Translations under genes and position numbers: made by a program
Notes under the pieces: generated by a model
Database searches by the model: none
Told to the model about the DNA's origin: nothing
The model's input: only the letters and a program-made list of their open reading frames with translations
Shown: piece by piece, positions 23,635 to 37,160 of the stretch
How positions within the stretch are numbered: the stretch's first letter is position 1
How the letters are laid out: every line of letters starts with the position of its first letter
Origin: Channa striata
Lineage: Eukaryota > Chordata > Actinopteri > Anabantiformes > Channidae
Assembly (NCBI GenBank): GCA_033026295.1
Contig: CM065173.1
Coordinates: 15,128,517 to 15,192,516 of the forward strand
Direction: 5' to 3'
Length of the DNA: 64,000 nucleotides

Positions 23635-24060
23635 CCGTCCATCCATCCATGCATTTTCTGCAAGTTATTCATAGCTGGGTGGCGGTGGCTGTAGGCTAGG
23701 CAGAGTAGTCCGGACATGCTTTTCTTGATCAACATGTTGAAGCTTCTCATAGAGATTCTGACGTGTCCCCAAGTCAGATGAAATCTATAATATTTCTTTC
23801 ATATCCAATTCATCCAAACTAATTTTGTCAGCTTGTTCTCTCAGTTACTACCCAAAGCGTCTGACCATAGATAGGGTGAGAGTTGGAAAGCATTGGATTG
23901 ATGAATGAAATAATAAAGTCGAGCTGTCTTTTCATGTTTTGTGCACGTGCTAGTCTGGCCACACCAATCTGCCTTCTGACACAAAGCAAACCCAGTTCGT
24001 GCTGATAGTCTAGATCTGAAGATTTGGGAATTGTTTTCTTGCTCGTCCCCTAAAGGATAA
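23635..24060 (-). mobile_element. degraded L2/Rex1-type LINE fragment, antisense, 3' end at left
   Basis: Left end reads CGTCCATCCATCCATGCATTTTCTGC, the reverse complement of the GGATGGATGG-type 3' tail of teleost L2-like (CR1/Jockey group) LINEs. Further right, words such as TCAGTTACTACCCAAAGCG, CTGACCATAGATAGGGTGAG and CACACCAATCTGCC follow the same order as the antisense of that family's ORF2 3' region. Divergence and internal deletions are heavy and no reading frame survives, so this is a dead 5'-truncated copy. The family assignment is from memory of the consensus. Confidence 0.72.
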
Positions 24061-27000
24061 ATCTAGCCATTTTCTAAATTATTCCATAATTACCATACAG
24101 ACGCTAAAAACCAACTCTGTATCTCCTCTACTTGTGCTCATCCAGCAGCCTTGATTAGCTTCCTGTCTGTGCCATAGACCTCCGTGCATTCACAGACGGC
24201 CCCCCTCAGGGACTAAATGCTCATAACTCAAGTATATATTCATTAAACCCTAAAAACTGCTTATAAAGTAGGTGTGCAATCCTTTAACTGTCACAAGAGG
24301 AAAGTTTCTACTGTGAGTGGAACATTTGGCTTCTCTGAATAGAAACAGGTGTGGCAGCGAAAAGCGAAAAGGTCAGCAGATTCCAACCTTAATGTGAACA
24401 GATACATCCCCCTCCAAATTCTACATGAAACGTGGAAACACGTTTGTCGTCAACCTGTGAGTCATAACAACGTGATTTCCACACTCACTCACAGCTCCAG
24501 TTTTCTTACTGCTCTTATCTTCCTCTTTGACTTTAATTTTCACCTGCTGCTGACATAATGATGGTATCAGGCCCAAATTCTCTTCCTGCAGTCAGAAAAG
24601 GGAAATAGTAAGGTAGACACCCAAAGAGGAAAGTCCAATTTATGAACAAAAATAGCTCAGGAATTCTGCCCCTCCACTGCAGGTCCTAAATACATTAAAG
24701 ATGGATGCATCTCACTTTGATGAGGGGATTCTGTTAGAATCCAGATGTTCCAGCTGAGCTTGCTGACTTCCTTGCCTCTGGTTTCCTACTAAGAAGCTCG
24801 AGCCACAGCTGACAAACATCTAAAGCTGCTAAATGAGTAGAATTAATGTGCAGAAATAAAGAAGTGGATGAATTAATGTGCTTAGGAGCTCAGATAAATT
24901 ACCATAGCTGAACAATGTCGTATTTGAGCTGAGAAATGATTTGCCGTTTCTTGATCTTTGTTTTTCAAATGCAGCCTGACAAACTGTTCAAATGTAAAAC
25001 GGCGTTGGTGTGAGAAAGCGGACACGTTTTTTCCCGTTAGCCAGTGATCAGTGTGAGAAAAGTAAAGCTACTGTAACTTTGTTTGAGCAACATGTGTTCG
25101 GCAGCAACAAGCCTTTGATGCTGACGAAGGGGCCAATCTCACCTCAAACTGGCAAACTGATAAGACGCAGCCATTACATTTCAAGAATGTGCTTGTGAAT
25201 TACATATCTCTGACCACGATAATATGCATGTCAACATTTTGAGCCCCACGTGAGGTGAAATACAGTATGTTCATGTTTAGTTTACCTGGTTGAAGAAGGT
25301 GTCCTGTTATTTTCAGAGTCAGTTTCCTGCTCACAGCCACTGGGATCCAGCCGGTGCTACCACAGTCCTCTGATAAGCACAAGTACAAATTGCATCACGA
25401 CATTATCTGTCATTTACTTTGCTCTACCGGATTCTTCTGGCTGGTGTCGGGGCTGTAGCGGATCACTGTTTGCTCGTAAAGCCACTTAATACATGACAAA
25501 TACCATTAAATATTTCACGAAGACCCTATCTATTTTGATCAAATAAAAATGGCTTCCTTTTCTGGGCCGTCACGAATCAACGATTAATATGCCAAAAAGG
25601 AGTATCACGCACAGATAAATGTCAGCGCTGGAATGTGCACAGGCTAATGAGTTTCGAACACCGCTGACACTGTATGGCTCAAATAAAACACAGAGGACAA
25701 GAGTGATGACTAGTTTACTATATTCAATTATGCCGCCTGAACAGAAACTGTCGCTGTGCTTTGACTACTCAACCTCTGGTGGAGCATGTTGCATTTTTCA
25801 AATCAATAGAGAAAATTAACTGTCAAGGCTTTGATGGGACCAGACTGAAAGCTAAAATCATTATCAAAAGTCCTTAAGATAAGCACTTTGAATTATTTTT
25901 TTTCAGTTCACCACCAATATTTTGGTTGATATCAGATCATAATGCTGCAGTTACACAAATCATAAGAAACCAATTTTCTGTATCTTTGTTTTTGTGACAA
26001 GACGTCAAAAAAAACAAAAAGCAGCGAGGCACAGCCGGGATTTGTTTCGGTAGGAACTTCTTGGTAAACACAGAAGTCTTGGGGCGAGCCTTTTATGGGA
26101 AAGGGCGTTGGTTGGCTCTTCCAGAATTAGCTCAACACGCACATCTATGCTCATTATCAGCTCCGGCACAGCTCACAGGGGCCTCTTTGAATCGCCAGGG
26201 AAACTCTCACACATCCCCGCCGCATTTCCTGGTATGACCTCACTCGCAGGAGAATACAAACACTGTATGTTAACCACCGGCATTTTTCCCAGCATGAGGC
26301 AAGCACTAAAAGGGCTTTTGATAAAAACATTAGTAGGTTGATTTTATGATTCAGCTTGGCTATAACACAAGGTCATGTTGTTATTTTGGAAAAAGAAATG
26401 AGCACCACTGTGTGTTCGTGGAGTGTGATGCCATTTGTTCTTCGAGGGCAATTTCAGCTTGATTGGATAATATATTATGTTTTTTTTTCCCTCCCTATTC
26501 AGCTAATACTTCATTTGAGACACAGCAGACCACAATTAGCAGGTGGAATCATCGTGTCTTGCTTAGCCGTCTTGACAGGATTACGACTGATACTGTACGT
26601 GGTGGGTCCCAATTAAATTACAAAGAACTGGTCGTTTTAAGTTTTATTATGGAGAGAAAACGCTGAAATCCAAGAATAACGTGCAGATGTCATCCCCTTC
26701 TGTCTTGGCTTGACACTAACGATGCACTTTATATTAACATGAGCAATTTAAGCTGCTCATTTTGGGCCTACATTTACATGATGCAATGTTGTGAAATGAA
26801 ATAGTTCAGTATGATGAATGGCCTTTAGAAACTACATTTTTAGAGATTAAATTAAGTCTTGTTTTCTTTGGAACTGAAAAGAAAATTTGGAGACTTTGAA
26901 AATGTCAAAATGTGAGCATGCATAATGACTAGTCACAAATGCCTTACTAATAATAAAGAAATGGAAAATGTAAAAGGGGAAAACAGATGAATGGAGCCGT

Positions 27001-29547
27001 TTTAGAGCAGTCAATCTGTCACTATATGTATAATCGAGCTTCAGTCGCATATGGCGCTTCGATTTTTCTCTCGCACTAAATTACATTACAAGTTTAACAT
27101 TGTGAATTTAATGAGATGGATTTAGTGTTTTAATGAATTTGGACTGTGGTATGGGCTTGTGGCTCTTAACCAAACGTCTCTGTAATGGGGCGCCAGCTAC
27201 GGCCGGGTCTCAGTCCCTACAGTACGTACACTGTTCAATAAAGCTGAACCTCTCACCTTAATGACTGTCGACTTCTTTCCTCAGTCGGATGCACTTTTAA
27301 TTATCAGCTCCAAGGCTCTCTGTAGCATCTGTACTCAGAGGACAGGGCTTGCCTTTTAACTAAGAACCTCCAACTTTACAGAGTTGGCTCAAAGTCAGGC
27401 TCAAAAATCTGTTAGCATTGCTGAATTCAGCCACGCGGCAGCAGAAGAGTCTTAACGCTTTCATGGTGGTGCCATCTTTAGCCTGGCTGCCATACTAATA
27501 ACCCACACTCTGCTGAGCCGCTCCTCGTTTTCATCAACCGCAGAGCGTGATGACAAAGCAAATAACTAGGACATGTGAGTGGTATGACAAGTAATAATGG
27601 CCTTGATCTCAACATGTGGAGAGTTTTTTTTACCAGTTTGGGTCTGGGCATACATGTGTTTAATACTAAAGAGAAAATCCTAGAAAATCTGTTTTTGTTT
27701 CAGAGCACTGTGACCTTGAGGAGTCAGCTCAAAGAGCAGCTTTAATACTAACTTGGCTCAAAAATAAAAAATAAAATCATAAATTATTTTGGTGCTGGTC
27801 TCTCAAAGCCACTGTACCTACATTTTCTTTACTGCGTGAGCACATGTGACAACACATCCTGAAGGCATAAGTTCCTCTGTCCTATACGCTCCTTCTATAT
27901 AATAACACACGTGACAGATCATATTTAAATCCGATGCGTCAGCTATGCACGGAGGAACAAACAGACGCCCAATCACGCTGCACAAACAGTCTTGTGTGGA
28001 ATGTTCATATTTTGCCTGTTTCCATGGCACAGTCAAACAGACAGCATCAATATCTGTCCACCAAGAGGACAATACAGTATCTCCACTAAAACTCTCAGTG
28101 GGGAACTATTATTGCAGAGCACATTGTCTTTAATGAGCTTTTGAATGAAGCCTCAGTTTATAGAAATGTATCTCAAATGAGATTTATTTCAACTGACGTT
28201 CTACGCGCTGCAGAAAATATATTGTTCAAACCCCTGAGCAATTATAAACTCACATTGTTAGCCATAAATTCTATATTATATAAAGTACATTATTTGATGT
28301 TTCTTTTTCCATCAATAACACTTTAACAGATTTGTGTTGTGTGAACGCTGCTCTCCATTAGTTTACATTGTGCCTGTGGTGGCATCCTTCAGTATTTATC
28401 AGTCTTCAGTAATATCCTTGTCTTGCTTTCGTCATTTTAAAAACATTGATCTAGAGTTACAGCAGTTATCTTCCTCTGCGGTTTCTTCTAACATTTTTAT
28501 ACACTACCTCAACTCCAGCCAAGTCACTGTCTGTGATCAGCCTGTAATTTCAGGGTGTTAAAAGTTCCTTATAAAACTCACAGTCATTCCAGATTTAATC
28601 TTTATTCTTCACTCTTAATAGCCACAACAGTTTTAACCATACGACGCCAAGCCCAGCTTCTTTATTAAGCCAGCACAATTTGCTTTGGAAGCCAAAGCAA
28701 ATAATATAATGTAATATAATGTCTTCTCAAAAATATGATTATGTCAGCATTGCATGTTGGAAAATACAGAGCTCAGAAACATTTCTTTCCCACATTATTT
28801 ATCAAGCAACACTTGATTAATAGGGTCAGGGCTGTTTTGACACGGGTTCTGTGGAGACTGAATCAGATGATGCTTAGACTGGCAAGTGCTGAGCAGAGTG
28901 TAGCAGGTAACAGCTGCTTCACACTTTGGTTACTGGCTGTTCTTCTTCCATAATTGTTAAATTTCAGCTACATAATCTTAGCAGGTTCTCAGCAATCTCA
29001 GCAGAATAGTTTCCATATGTTTAATGTGAATAAAGACATGCCACTGGGTAATTTTTAACTGATGGATTATATTAAAAAATTGTACTCCATGTGCTCCATA
29101 AATACTCCTGCGAGTATTTATAGTCGTGCTAGTTTGCTCTTCTTTCTCCAATAAAGAAATAATAGATGAAATGTGAAATTATATAGATATATTTTTGCCT
29201 CACAATCAGTTTAACTTCACTTACATCACTGCAGTGACCAGAACACATAATATTCAGGACTTCATCCTAACTGTATGAAAATTAAGAGTGAATTAGAAAT
29301 GATTTATTGTTGATATGTAGAATGGGAGAAAACAGCTCTAGTGAACAGTATCTCATCGCAGATAAAAGCATAGCCTGAATGCAACATGCTAACACTAGCA
29401 GAGTTCTATTACATTATTAATAAGCTCCTTATTTGTAAAGAACATCTAATAGCTTTCCTTTTTGATGTGCAAACCAGACTTTGTGTAGCAAAAGAAATCA
29501 GTAGCTCCTTATCTACTCAAAACTCGAACGTGAATTTGCGATTCAAC
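24061..29547. other. non-coding stretch, enhancer-like blocks
   Basis: AT-rich with few simple repeats. Blocks at about 26,490-26,650 and 27,000-27,250 carry clustered AATTA/TAATT motifs, the second ending in a small CpG-containing patch (27,185-27,240). A plus acceptor word (CTTCTTTCCTCAG at 27,284) and a minus donor word (AAG|GTGAGA at 27,257) lie close together with no convincing exon. No gene recognised. Confidence 0.5.
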
Positions 29548-29568
29548 AAAAAAAAAAAAAAAAAAAAA
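29548..29568. repeat. poly-A run (21)
   Basis: Homopolymer; no retroposed gene recognised upstream. Confidence 0.95.
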
Positions 29569-31216
29569 GCACAAGGACTAGATCTAAAAAAGGAAAGAAC
29601 ACTTGGATTAGTGAGCCATCATAACAGACACTGAGCATGACAGTCATATTTGGGCCAAGATGACTTATGGGATGGACAAATGTCTAACATTAGTAAGAGA
29701 TGAGGAGTGCGAACAAGAAGATGGAAATATGCTGGATGAAAAGTAGAGCATAACAGACAGTAAAAGAAACCTATTTAAAAAGCATATACAAGCCCACATC
29801 AAACACGGCACCGAGCGGAGAAGGTTGCTGAGTGGGAGTAATCTCGTTCCTCTCCCTGCAGTGCTTCCTGCAGCTCCCGATTTGCTCTGTTCTTGCTCTA
29901 CTGTCTTCCTCTGCGCCATCTAAATATTTTATACGTAGCCTGATGTTGTTTTAGGGACGTGCTCCACTCTTTGATCAGGAAGACTGTCATTGATTTGTTG
30001 CTGGAACAGACTTAAGGCCAAGTGAGACTTGTGTCATCACGGAGGAAGAAGCAATCAAGACAGGCTGACTGAACAAAGACAATCAATAAATAATGCATGA
30101 TTTGCTTGTCTTCAGCTGTTTTATCAGTCATTAAAGGTTCAATACGCTGCTATGCCACTATTACATACTGTTGCCACAAGCAAAACAAATGTTGCTCCAA
30201 TTTGCGTGTACATGTCTTTGTATTTGGTGTTCCAGTCTCTAAAGTTACACCGTTCAAATAGCTCCTTGTCATATTTGCAGTATGTTTTCAGTTAAACAAT
30301 TGGATTTCGCTTTGAGAATTAAGTTTGCCATCCTATATTGTGCATCTCGAAAGTGCCCTTTGCAAATGCTAAATATCAAATAGCAGCTGCAGCAGTAATT
30401 ACAGAAGGGCAGTTTTCTGAGTCAGGGAAGATGAGCTGTATTCTACAAAACCATATCAGCTCTTGTGGCATTACTGAGCCAAAACCCACTGTCGCCCTGA
30501 CTTTGATGTTCAAACTGCGGCCTAGCACTGCCAGGAATAAAAGTGTTCTAAAAACGGGGCCTAAAATCTGGTAGTGAGAGGAAACGTTGCTGCTGCCATA
30601 ATCCTATGGGTAATCGTTTACATTTGATCACCATGCATGAATATGAATGTGATTCTGCTTGTCCTTGAAAAATCCCCCAACTTAGAGGGAGCCGCTGAGG
30701 TAGAGCGACTGATGTGAACATTTTCTGCATTTCTTCCGGAACATGACAGCTATTCAAACAACCTACTCCAACCTCGAGCAAAACTACTAGTGTGAAAAAG
30801 AGTCACGAGTGGCACGCATTTAAATGTACCCAGTGTGGTGGTGCAAAAACAGCACAAGGGAGACAAAAAAAGAGGCGAGTAAAAGAGGGCGCTACAGTGC
30901 CCGACAATGCCAAGTAGAACATTACAGATGGCCGGCTCTACAGAGGGATGCTGCTTGAACATGTTTTCAGGCTCATTTCAGTGTAATTTTCTCCCTTTAT
31001 CCATGGGCACGCAGCCTGTAAAGGGTCAGAGTGAGGCATGGAGGACGGTGGACGTAGAAAGGAAGGCCGAGCATTGTGGATATGTAAGCAGAAAGGAGAC
31101 GTGACAGGGTTCTGGAAAGGCTACAGATAATCCCTGGCACAAAAGAGACAGAGCGTGATCGCTGAAGCACGCGTGAAAGCACAGACAATGACACTCTGAA
31201 CTATTTCAGCTGCAAG

Positions 31217-31250
31217 CATCAGCCACAACATTAAATCCAACTGATGGTTT
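31217..31250 (+). mobile_element. second terminal remnant resembling a Tc1-like element
   Basis: ATCAGCCACAACATTAAATC followed by CAACTGATGG resembles the same Tc1-like terminus seen at 11,161, in the same orientation. No internal sequence is preserved. Confidence 0.4.
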
Positions 31251-33418
31251 CACAGTGGCGATAGACAGAGTAACGCTGGCCATGATCAACAGGTGCAGAC
31301 TGATCTGCTTCTCTACTAAATTGAAAAGTATTGTACTTTTAAATTAGCTCTAATATTTTATGGTTTCAGGATTTATTGCAAGGATTCAGAACAGGCTTAA
31401 ATTTCGACTCTCCCATGGCACAGATAAAGGGGATTCTGCCAAATATAAAACAGCATAATGAAGTATCTTTTAAAGAAATATAAGAAGAGGTTGGAGTAAA
31501 TGGACTAAGAAATGGGAAAGCAGCAGTGTGATGTTGCCTTCAAAATGGGCGGAAGTTGTAGGGACAACCTATTTTTAACTAGTGTCCCATTACTTTAAAC
31601 GCGTTAACACAAGTTCAGCTGAAATTGGCCGAGCAAAGTTTGGTTCCCAGCAGGGTAGGATGAAGTACGATACAAGTATAAGGATAATCCCCCGCTTTTA
31701 AACAGATGTCATGTTTTTACTGCAACTTGGAAGTTCAGTCCACATTTCAGAACATGAACATGTTTCTCAAGAGACCACAAGCAAGAGTTTGAGTTTTTTC
31801 CATGATGTCCCCGAGCCTAAATCCAAGGCGAGTTCTTTTAACAGGAGGCTGGAGAACAACTTGTCGGATGTTGTGCTGAGGCTGATTCTGCTGCGACACA
31901 AACTGGATTCATTTCTTTGTATCAGTGGGGATGAAGGTCTGACTAAAGATGCCTCCAGCAAAGGAACTGGTTTATAGCTCAGTGGAAGATTTCATACATT
32001 TATGTTTTAACATCCTACAGTAGATCCTGTAAATTTAATACCAGATTACGCATGTTAACATAAACGTTACATATCCTGATATTGAATATTAAAGTTTCTG
32101 GAAGGTGTTCAGTTCAGTAGGGCCAATCTGACTAAAGATAGAGCAGAAAAGTTACTTTAATATATTAGTCAAATTAATTACTATTGAATGCATAAGTTAG
32201 GGAAACATGTACAAAATTGTAAAGGTTAATTTTTGGTGGGTTTTTTTTTTGTCCTAGTTGCAAACTTTAGTTAAAAAAAACTAAAACTTTTTCTTTACTT
32301 AGTAACTATTTAATTTAGGAACAGCTGGCAGGTTGTTAAGACTTCCCATAATTCTGTTTCAGACCTGACCCCGGCTGTAGTTAACCCAAACAGAAACAAT
32401 TGGCTCTAAAAATACTGTACAGAAAAATTGAAGACTTTCCAACAGGGGATAGTTGGTCCTTTTTTTCAAGACAATAGACGATGTTGTTACATATTTAACC
32501 CAAACCATGACTTTCACTTAAAACTAAACACATTATTTTTGTGTCTAAATGTGGTGCTTGCACATTTATCACTGTAACCATGACAGTGGAGGTCTGGTAC
32601 ATGATAATGACCTACTGAGCCATCTAGGAAGTCTATTTCAGGGTCCTACTCACCCACATCTTTCACAAACAACAATGCACATTAAGCTGTGGGGACATTT
32701 GCAGCAGATAAAAACGCAGATGGTCATGCCCCAAAACACGGTATAGACTGAAATCATTGCACCCGTGTTAGAGTGAAACTGTTGGGAATGCTGAGCGTGC
32801 CCTGCCCTGGGAGGGAGAAACAAGCACAAAAGTACAATTTCATGTTGCATAAATTGCATTACTCCTGTACTGTTTAACACTCACAGTGCTTTGAGCAAAT
32901 GCATCAAAGGTTGCAGGGTGTACGCGAGTATCGAATGAAAGGGCAGAGATGTGTCAGCGCCGGGTTACAAAAGGACCAATCAAAACTGATGCTAAACTGA
33001 CCCACGGTGACTTTACATACACTCTCCGTTCATATTGTGGGAATTAACACTGTGATATGACTGAAACCAGAAATGTGACACTCACTAGTCACAACAGTAC
33101 CTGGTTCCCATGAGTCAAACCAAGGACAAAAAGCCTCAAGCGAATTTATCACAATGTAGGCCATTACCCACCCAGTTGCATTTTGGATGTATAAGCTTCT
33201 AAAGAGCATGAGTATGAAATAGGCCCTTTGTGCAGAACAAAGTTTGACAGAGAACAGTTGCAAAACATCTAGTGGATATTCCCCTTGAGTCAGCGATTGT
33301 CGCGTATGATACGCACATGACCGTCACACAAACACACTGATGGACACAAACGCTCAAACAGAAGGACCTTTTAACTGAATGCACAGAGATTCTCTGCACT
33401 TTAAGTTTAATGTACTCT

Positions 33419-33422
<4 letters not shown>

Positions 33423-33455
<33 letters not shown>
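33423..33455. repeat. (CA)n microsatellite
   Basis: About 16 perfect CA units. Confidence 0.95.
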
Positions 33456-33457
<2 letters not shown>

Positions 33458-34330
33458 TCTCTTCCCTCCACTCTCTTGTGACAGAATATGCCCTTTGTTC
33501 ATGCTCTTTGAGGGAGCGTTGGGGAGTCGGGCTGCTGGGACTCTGGGAACAGACATGAATAAATGGACTGTCCTTCATAGCAGCATGAGGAGAGCAGCCA
33601 AACACCCAAAGCAGGAGATCTTACATCTATTATCAAAGGGCCTTTTGAAAAGGATACAGCTACAAGCACAACATGTTTCAAGCGCTAGTTACACACACGC
33701 ACGTCCAAGTCCACGTATATTTTCACAAGCATTTCGTGAATCCATGTACAGAAAACACCCAGCCATATGCAGACACAGATACACGCCTGTGTACGTCAGA
33801 TCCAACAAAAAAAGTCTTTTTCCACCATCCAAATTACAGAAAATCCAATGAACACTAGATCTTTCAGAACTGGGCTCTTTCAGACCAGGACATTTAAATA
33901 TAACTCCAACACTGCTGTCTTGTAATGCCTAGAAATGCATCTGAAACACTAAGTTGTGTATAAACTAATATTTTATCAAAGAATATAAACACGCTGTCAT
34001 TCAGAAGTGGGCTGTTAATCTTAACATGTCACTGATGAGAATATTTGAAATGTTTCCATCCATTATATCCCACTAACACTGATGTGTCACATGCCTCATA
34101 CAGACATCATCGTTCCATCGCTACAAATCACAGCCGTGTTAGGTCGGTGAAAAAGTGTGTGTCACGTTAACAAGCACTAACTCGGCTGCGCTTTCAGTGA
34201 CACAGCACTGAAAAGTAAAAGCACATAAACCCAACAATCGTCTTTGCTTATTGTCAATAAAAACTAGTCCCTTCCAATATAAAACGTATGAATAATAATG
34301 TGTTACTGCCAACAATAAGTCTTTTCTGCT

Positions 34331-34347
34331 GGGGGGGGGGGGGGGGG
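34331..34347. repeat. G homopolymer (17)
   Basis: Seventeen consecutive G on plus; unusually long and able to form a G-quadruplex. Length may be affected by sequencing error. Confidence 0.9.
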
Positions 34348-36510
34348 AGACACCAATCTGTGTTTGCACTAAAAATCACACCTAGTGAAGCCTTTCATTA
34401 GGTGCTATTTTCATTCCTTGTTAGCGAGGGAGAAATTGCCATGTCATAGTTTTTCTCCAAGGCCTGTTCCCAAAACTCTCATCTTTAAAATATCGCTAGG
34501 CTGGCAACTTTACTCCAAGACACCTTGGGGAGAGCAGCTGCCTCCAGAAGTCTGTGAACACTCATCTGTATGAGAATTCATAAGTCACTTAACCAACAAC
34601 TTTCTTCATTACTAATCTCAGAATAAAGTCCTGATTGTGGGTCATCCCGGACTTAAATACAATCAGTTCGATTCCTGTTCTTTCTGCGGAGCGGGGATAA
34701 GCTGTCCTTGTGTTGTTGTGTCGAGTGGCCTTGTTGTGGGCTTGCCGAGCAGACACGCACATACACACACTGCCAAATAACTCTCTTGACTATGGAGTGT
34801 TCTAATTAGCGTGCATAAACACTGGAGTTGATAACGTGCTTGTTAGAAACTCATACAGCGTCTTCCGTGATTGATCTTTTAGTAGTGTTTTTTAAAAAGG
34901 CCACTAAGGAGCAAAACCCGACAGCTTTGGCAAGTTGTGAAATCGCACGGCGCTTTCTAGCAGTGGTAGGTCACTCACAAAGAGGTAACTTATTTGGCTT
35001 CAGTTGTTATTATTTCGAAACGTTACTGGAAAATACTCATATCATATCAGAAATATCAACGCTGGGATCAGGCGGTACGGTAGCCTCATGGTGTTAGAGA
35101 AGAGGTCAAGATATCATCGAGCCAGCAGTCATCATCCTGTCAATGTTCATCTCTGAGCGAGCATACGCAGAACGTGAGATCAAGGCTTTACTCTGTACAG
35201 TTGCATAGTGTCATAGTAAAGTTAGACGAAACTTGTTGGACACACACGGGTTTCACCTCCAATTCACCAACAAGCAGAGGTCATTCACTGACTACCGGGT
35301 GCTCATTGGTTTGGCTTGAGGCGTTCAGGAAATAATTGAAATACATTTTTCAATATGAAAAAGAGTTTATCACCTTATTATTTTATCATATTTCTAGAGG
35401 GAATTTCTCGTGCGCTTTCAGTAGTCCTAATGTTGTCAAAGAATAGAAAATCACCTTCAAATCTATCCTAATGACAGGTCACGTTTTTTTTTTATATTTC
35501 ATTTTATATGCAGTTGCAAATAGTATTTGTCATTTGTCCATATCCAATAGTTAATTTTTTGATACTTTATTTTTCCTGCATTTTGGGAGGTGACTAGTCC
35601 AGATCCTGATCAAACTGACACATAATGTAATAATTTTATGATGGGCAACAGATAAAAAGATAGAATCCCTTAAAAAAAAGGCAACCTCGTTAACTCCACT
35701 TGGTTACAGGTTTCCAGTGTAATTTGGACCAAGGATTCTGTGCACACATAACAAAAGGACAATCAGTTACAGAAGCTCTTTAGCAAATAGATGCAAAGTT
35801 TCCCTTGTGGCCTTGATCGATGCTTCCTTTAAAGCGTGCCTGCTTTACATTTTGCTGTCTGAACAAACGCAAATTGCTCACTGGTCAGAATGTAGAAACA
35901 CCAGAGTGTGATATCTGACCAAAGGGCTGCAGGTACTGTAGGTGGTTGTTGTAGCAATCAAATGCTGAATACTATAAAAAAAAGAGTCAATGTTTAAAAT
36001 GTGAAAAATATTTCACGTGTATTATCGGAGTCTATAGATGAAAGATGGCAATCATATTCCAGCACAACTTGATTTTCCAGTGCATTTGGCCATGCAACCA
36101 TTTTTCTGACATACTGATGCTGTGACTGCTTACTGCTGCCCGGCAAGGCTTGGCAGATTGCGTTGTTAATGACCGGGGGACCGTGTAAGATTGAGAATGA
36201 GGGAAAAGGAGAAACTACAGGGAACGAGGGGCAATTGATGAGGAGAGGAGCAGGAATGAAAGTATGATTTGTGTGCAAAAGTAGGGACAAAAGCAGAGAC
36301 GAGCAAGGGAGAGGAGGAGAGGATATAAAGCATCCTCTCTGTGGACGGAGAGGCTAATCCCAAACATGCAGCAGATTAAGTACATGACACGAAATACACG
36401 TTTATGAGGCAGAGCCCTTTGCTAAGGAACAATCTGCTTAAAGGGATCAAGAGCAGACCCAAACATGCACGCAGAGATTTATGTCCCTGCAATGTTACAA
36501 ACACCTACCA

Positions 36511-36512
<2 letters not shown>

Positions 36513-36581
<69 letters not shown>
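36513..36581. repeat. (CA)n microsatellite, the longest here
   Basis: About 34 uninterrupted CA units; likely highly polymorphic. Confidence 0.97.
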
Positions 36582-36583
<2 letters not shown>

Positions 36584-37092
36584 GACCTACTACTTTGCCA
36601 AAATCATATTCAGGAGAAACACATATTTGTAAAATGATTGGATGACTTTTTATAGAAAAACCACAAGACTGCAATCCTGCAGCCAGGAATCAGGTGCTAC
36701 TGGAAACAGACACAGGGACATGCACATGATTGCACACAAACACAGAGGGGTGCTAATAGATGATTTCCCTATATAAAAGCACACGAACGTGACAAATTTT
36801 CCCCTTTACATGACACAACAAAATTCATGTTTGTGTTTCTGTCTGGATGAAAGAGAGCGAGGGAGAGACGGAGACAGAGAGAGAGGGGGGAGGGTGATGA
36901 AAGAAGGAATAAGATTTTGAGGGATTGTATATCCATAGTGCCATCTAGTGTTTCCTGTAAAAATACACAATACACATGAGATTCTAGCTGTGATTATAAC
37001 ATGGGAAATAAACCAAAGACAAGCGACTACAGAAGCTGACACAAGCCAATCACCCCTGAGTGAGCTTTTATATTGCTACTAGAGACCCTACC
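36582..37092. other. non-coding stretch
   Basis: Contains a GA-rich patch (36,850-36,895) and a near-consensus CTCF word on minus (36,939-36,952, 13 of 14 positions). No gene recognised. Confidence 0.5.
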
Positions 37093-37160
37093 GTACATTT
37101 TAGCATAAATCCTGCTAGATTGTAGCATAAATCCTGCTAGATTTATGCTAAAATGTGTAC
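37093..37160. repeat. inverted repeat with a tandemly duplicated core
   Basis: Arms ACATTTTAGCATAAATC (37,095-37,111) and GATTTATGCTAAAATGT (37,140-37,156) are perfect reverse complements (17 bp). They extend to GTAC on both sides with a 2-base gap. A 22-base unit starting TAGCATAAATCCTGCTAGAT occurs twice in tandem (37,101-37,122 and 37,123-37,144). Removing one copy leaves the same stem with a 6-base loop, so a tight palindrome appears to have been enlarged by duplication. Confidence 0.88.

Larger units (their letters stand above)
29569..36512. other. non-coding stretch
   Basis: Holds a Tc1-like end (31,217-31,250), a CA repeat (33,423-33,455), a G run (34,331-34,347) and a purine-rich zone (36,180-36,340). 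No gene recognised. Confidence 0.5.

Noticed and set aside
30885..30900. GAGGGCGCTACAG, CTCF-like
   Set aside because: Too many mismatches to the 14-base core.
34666..34680. B-box-like AGTTCGATTCCTG
   Set aside because: No A box or cloverleaf upstream.
35071..35105. Possible tRNA-derived SINE head (GTAGCCTCATGGTGTTAGAG)
   Set aside because: Only one box is recognisable and the following sequence does not match a SINE body I know.
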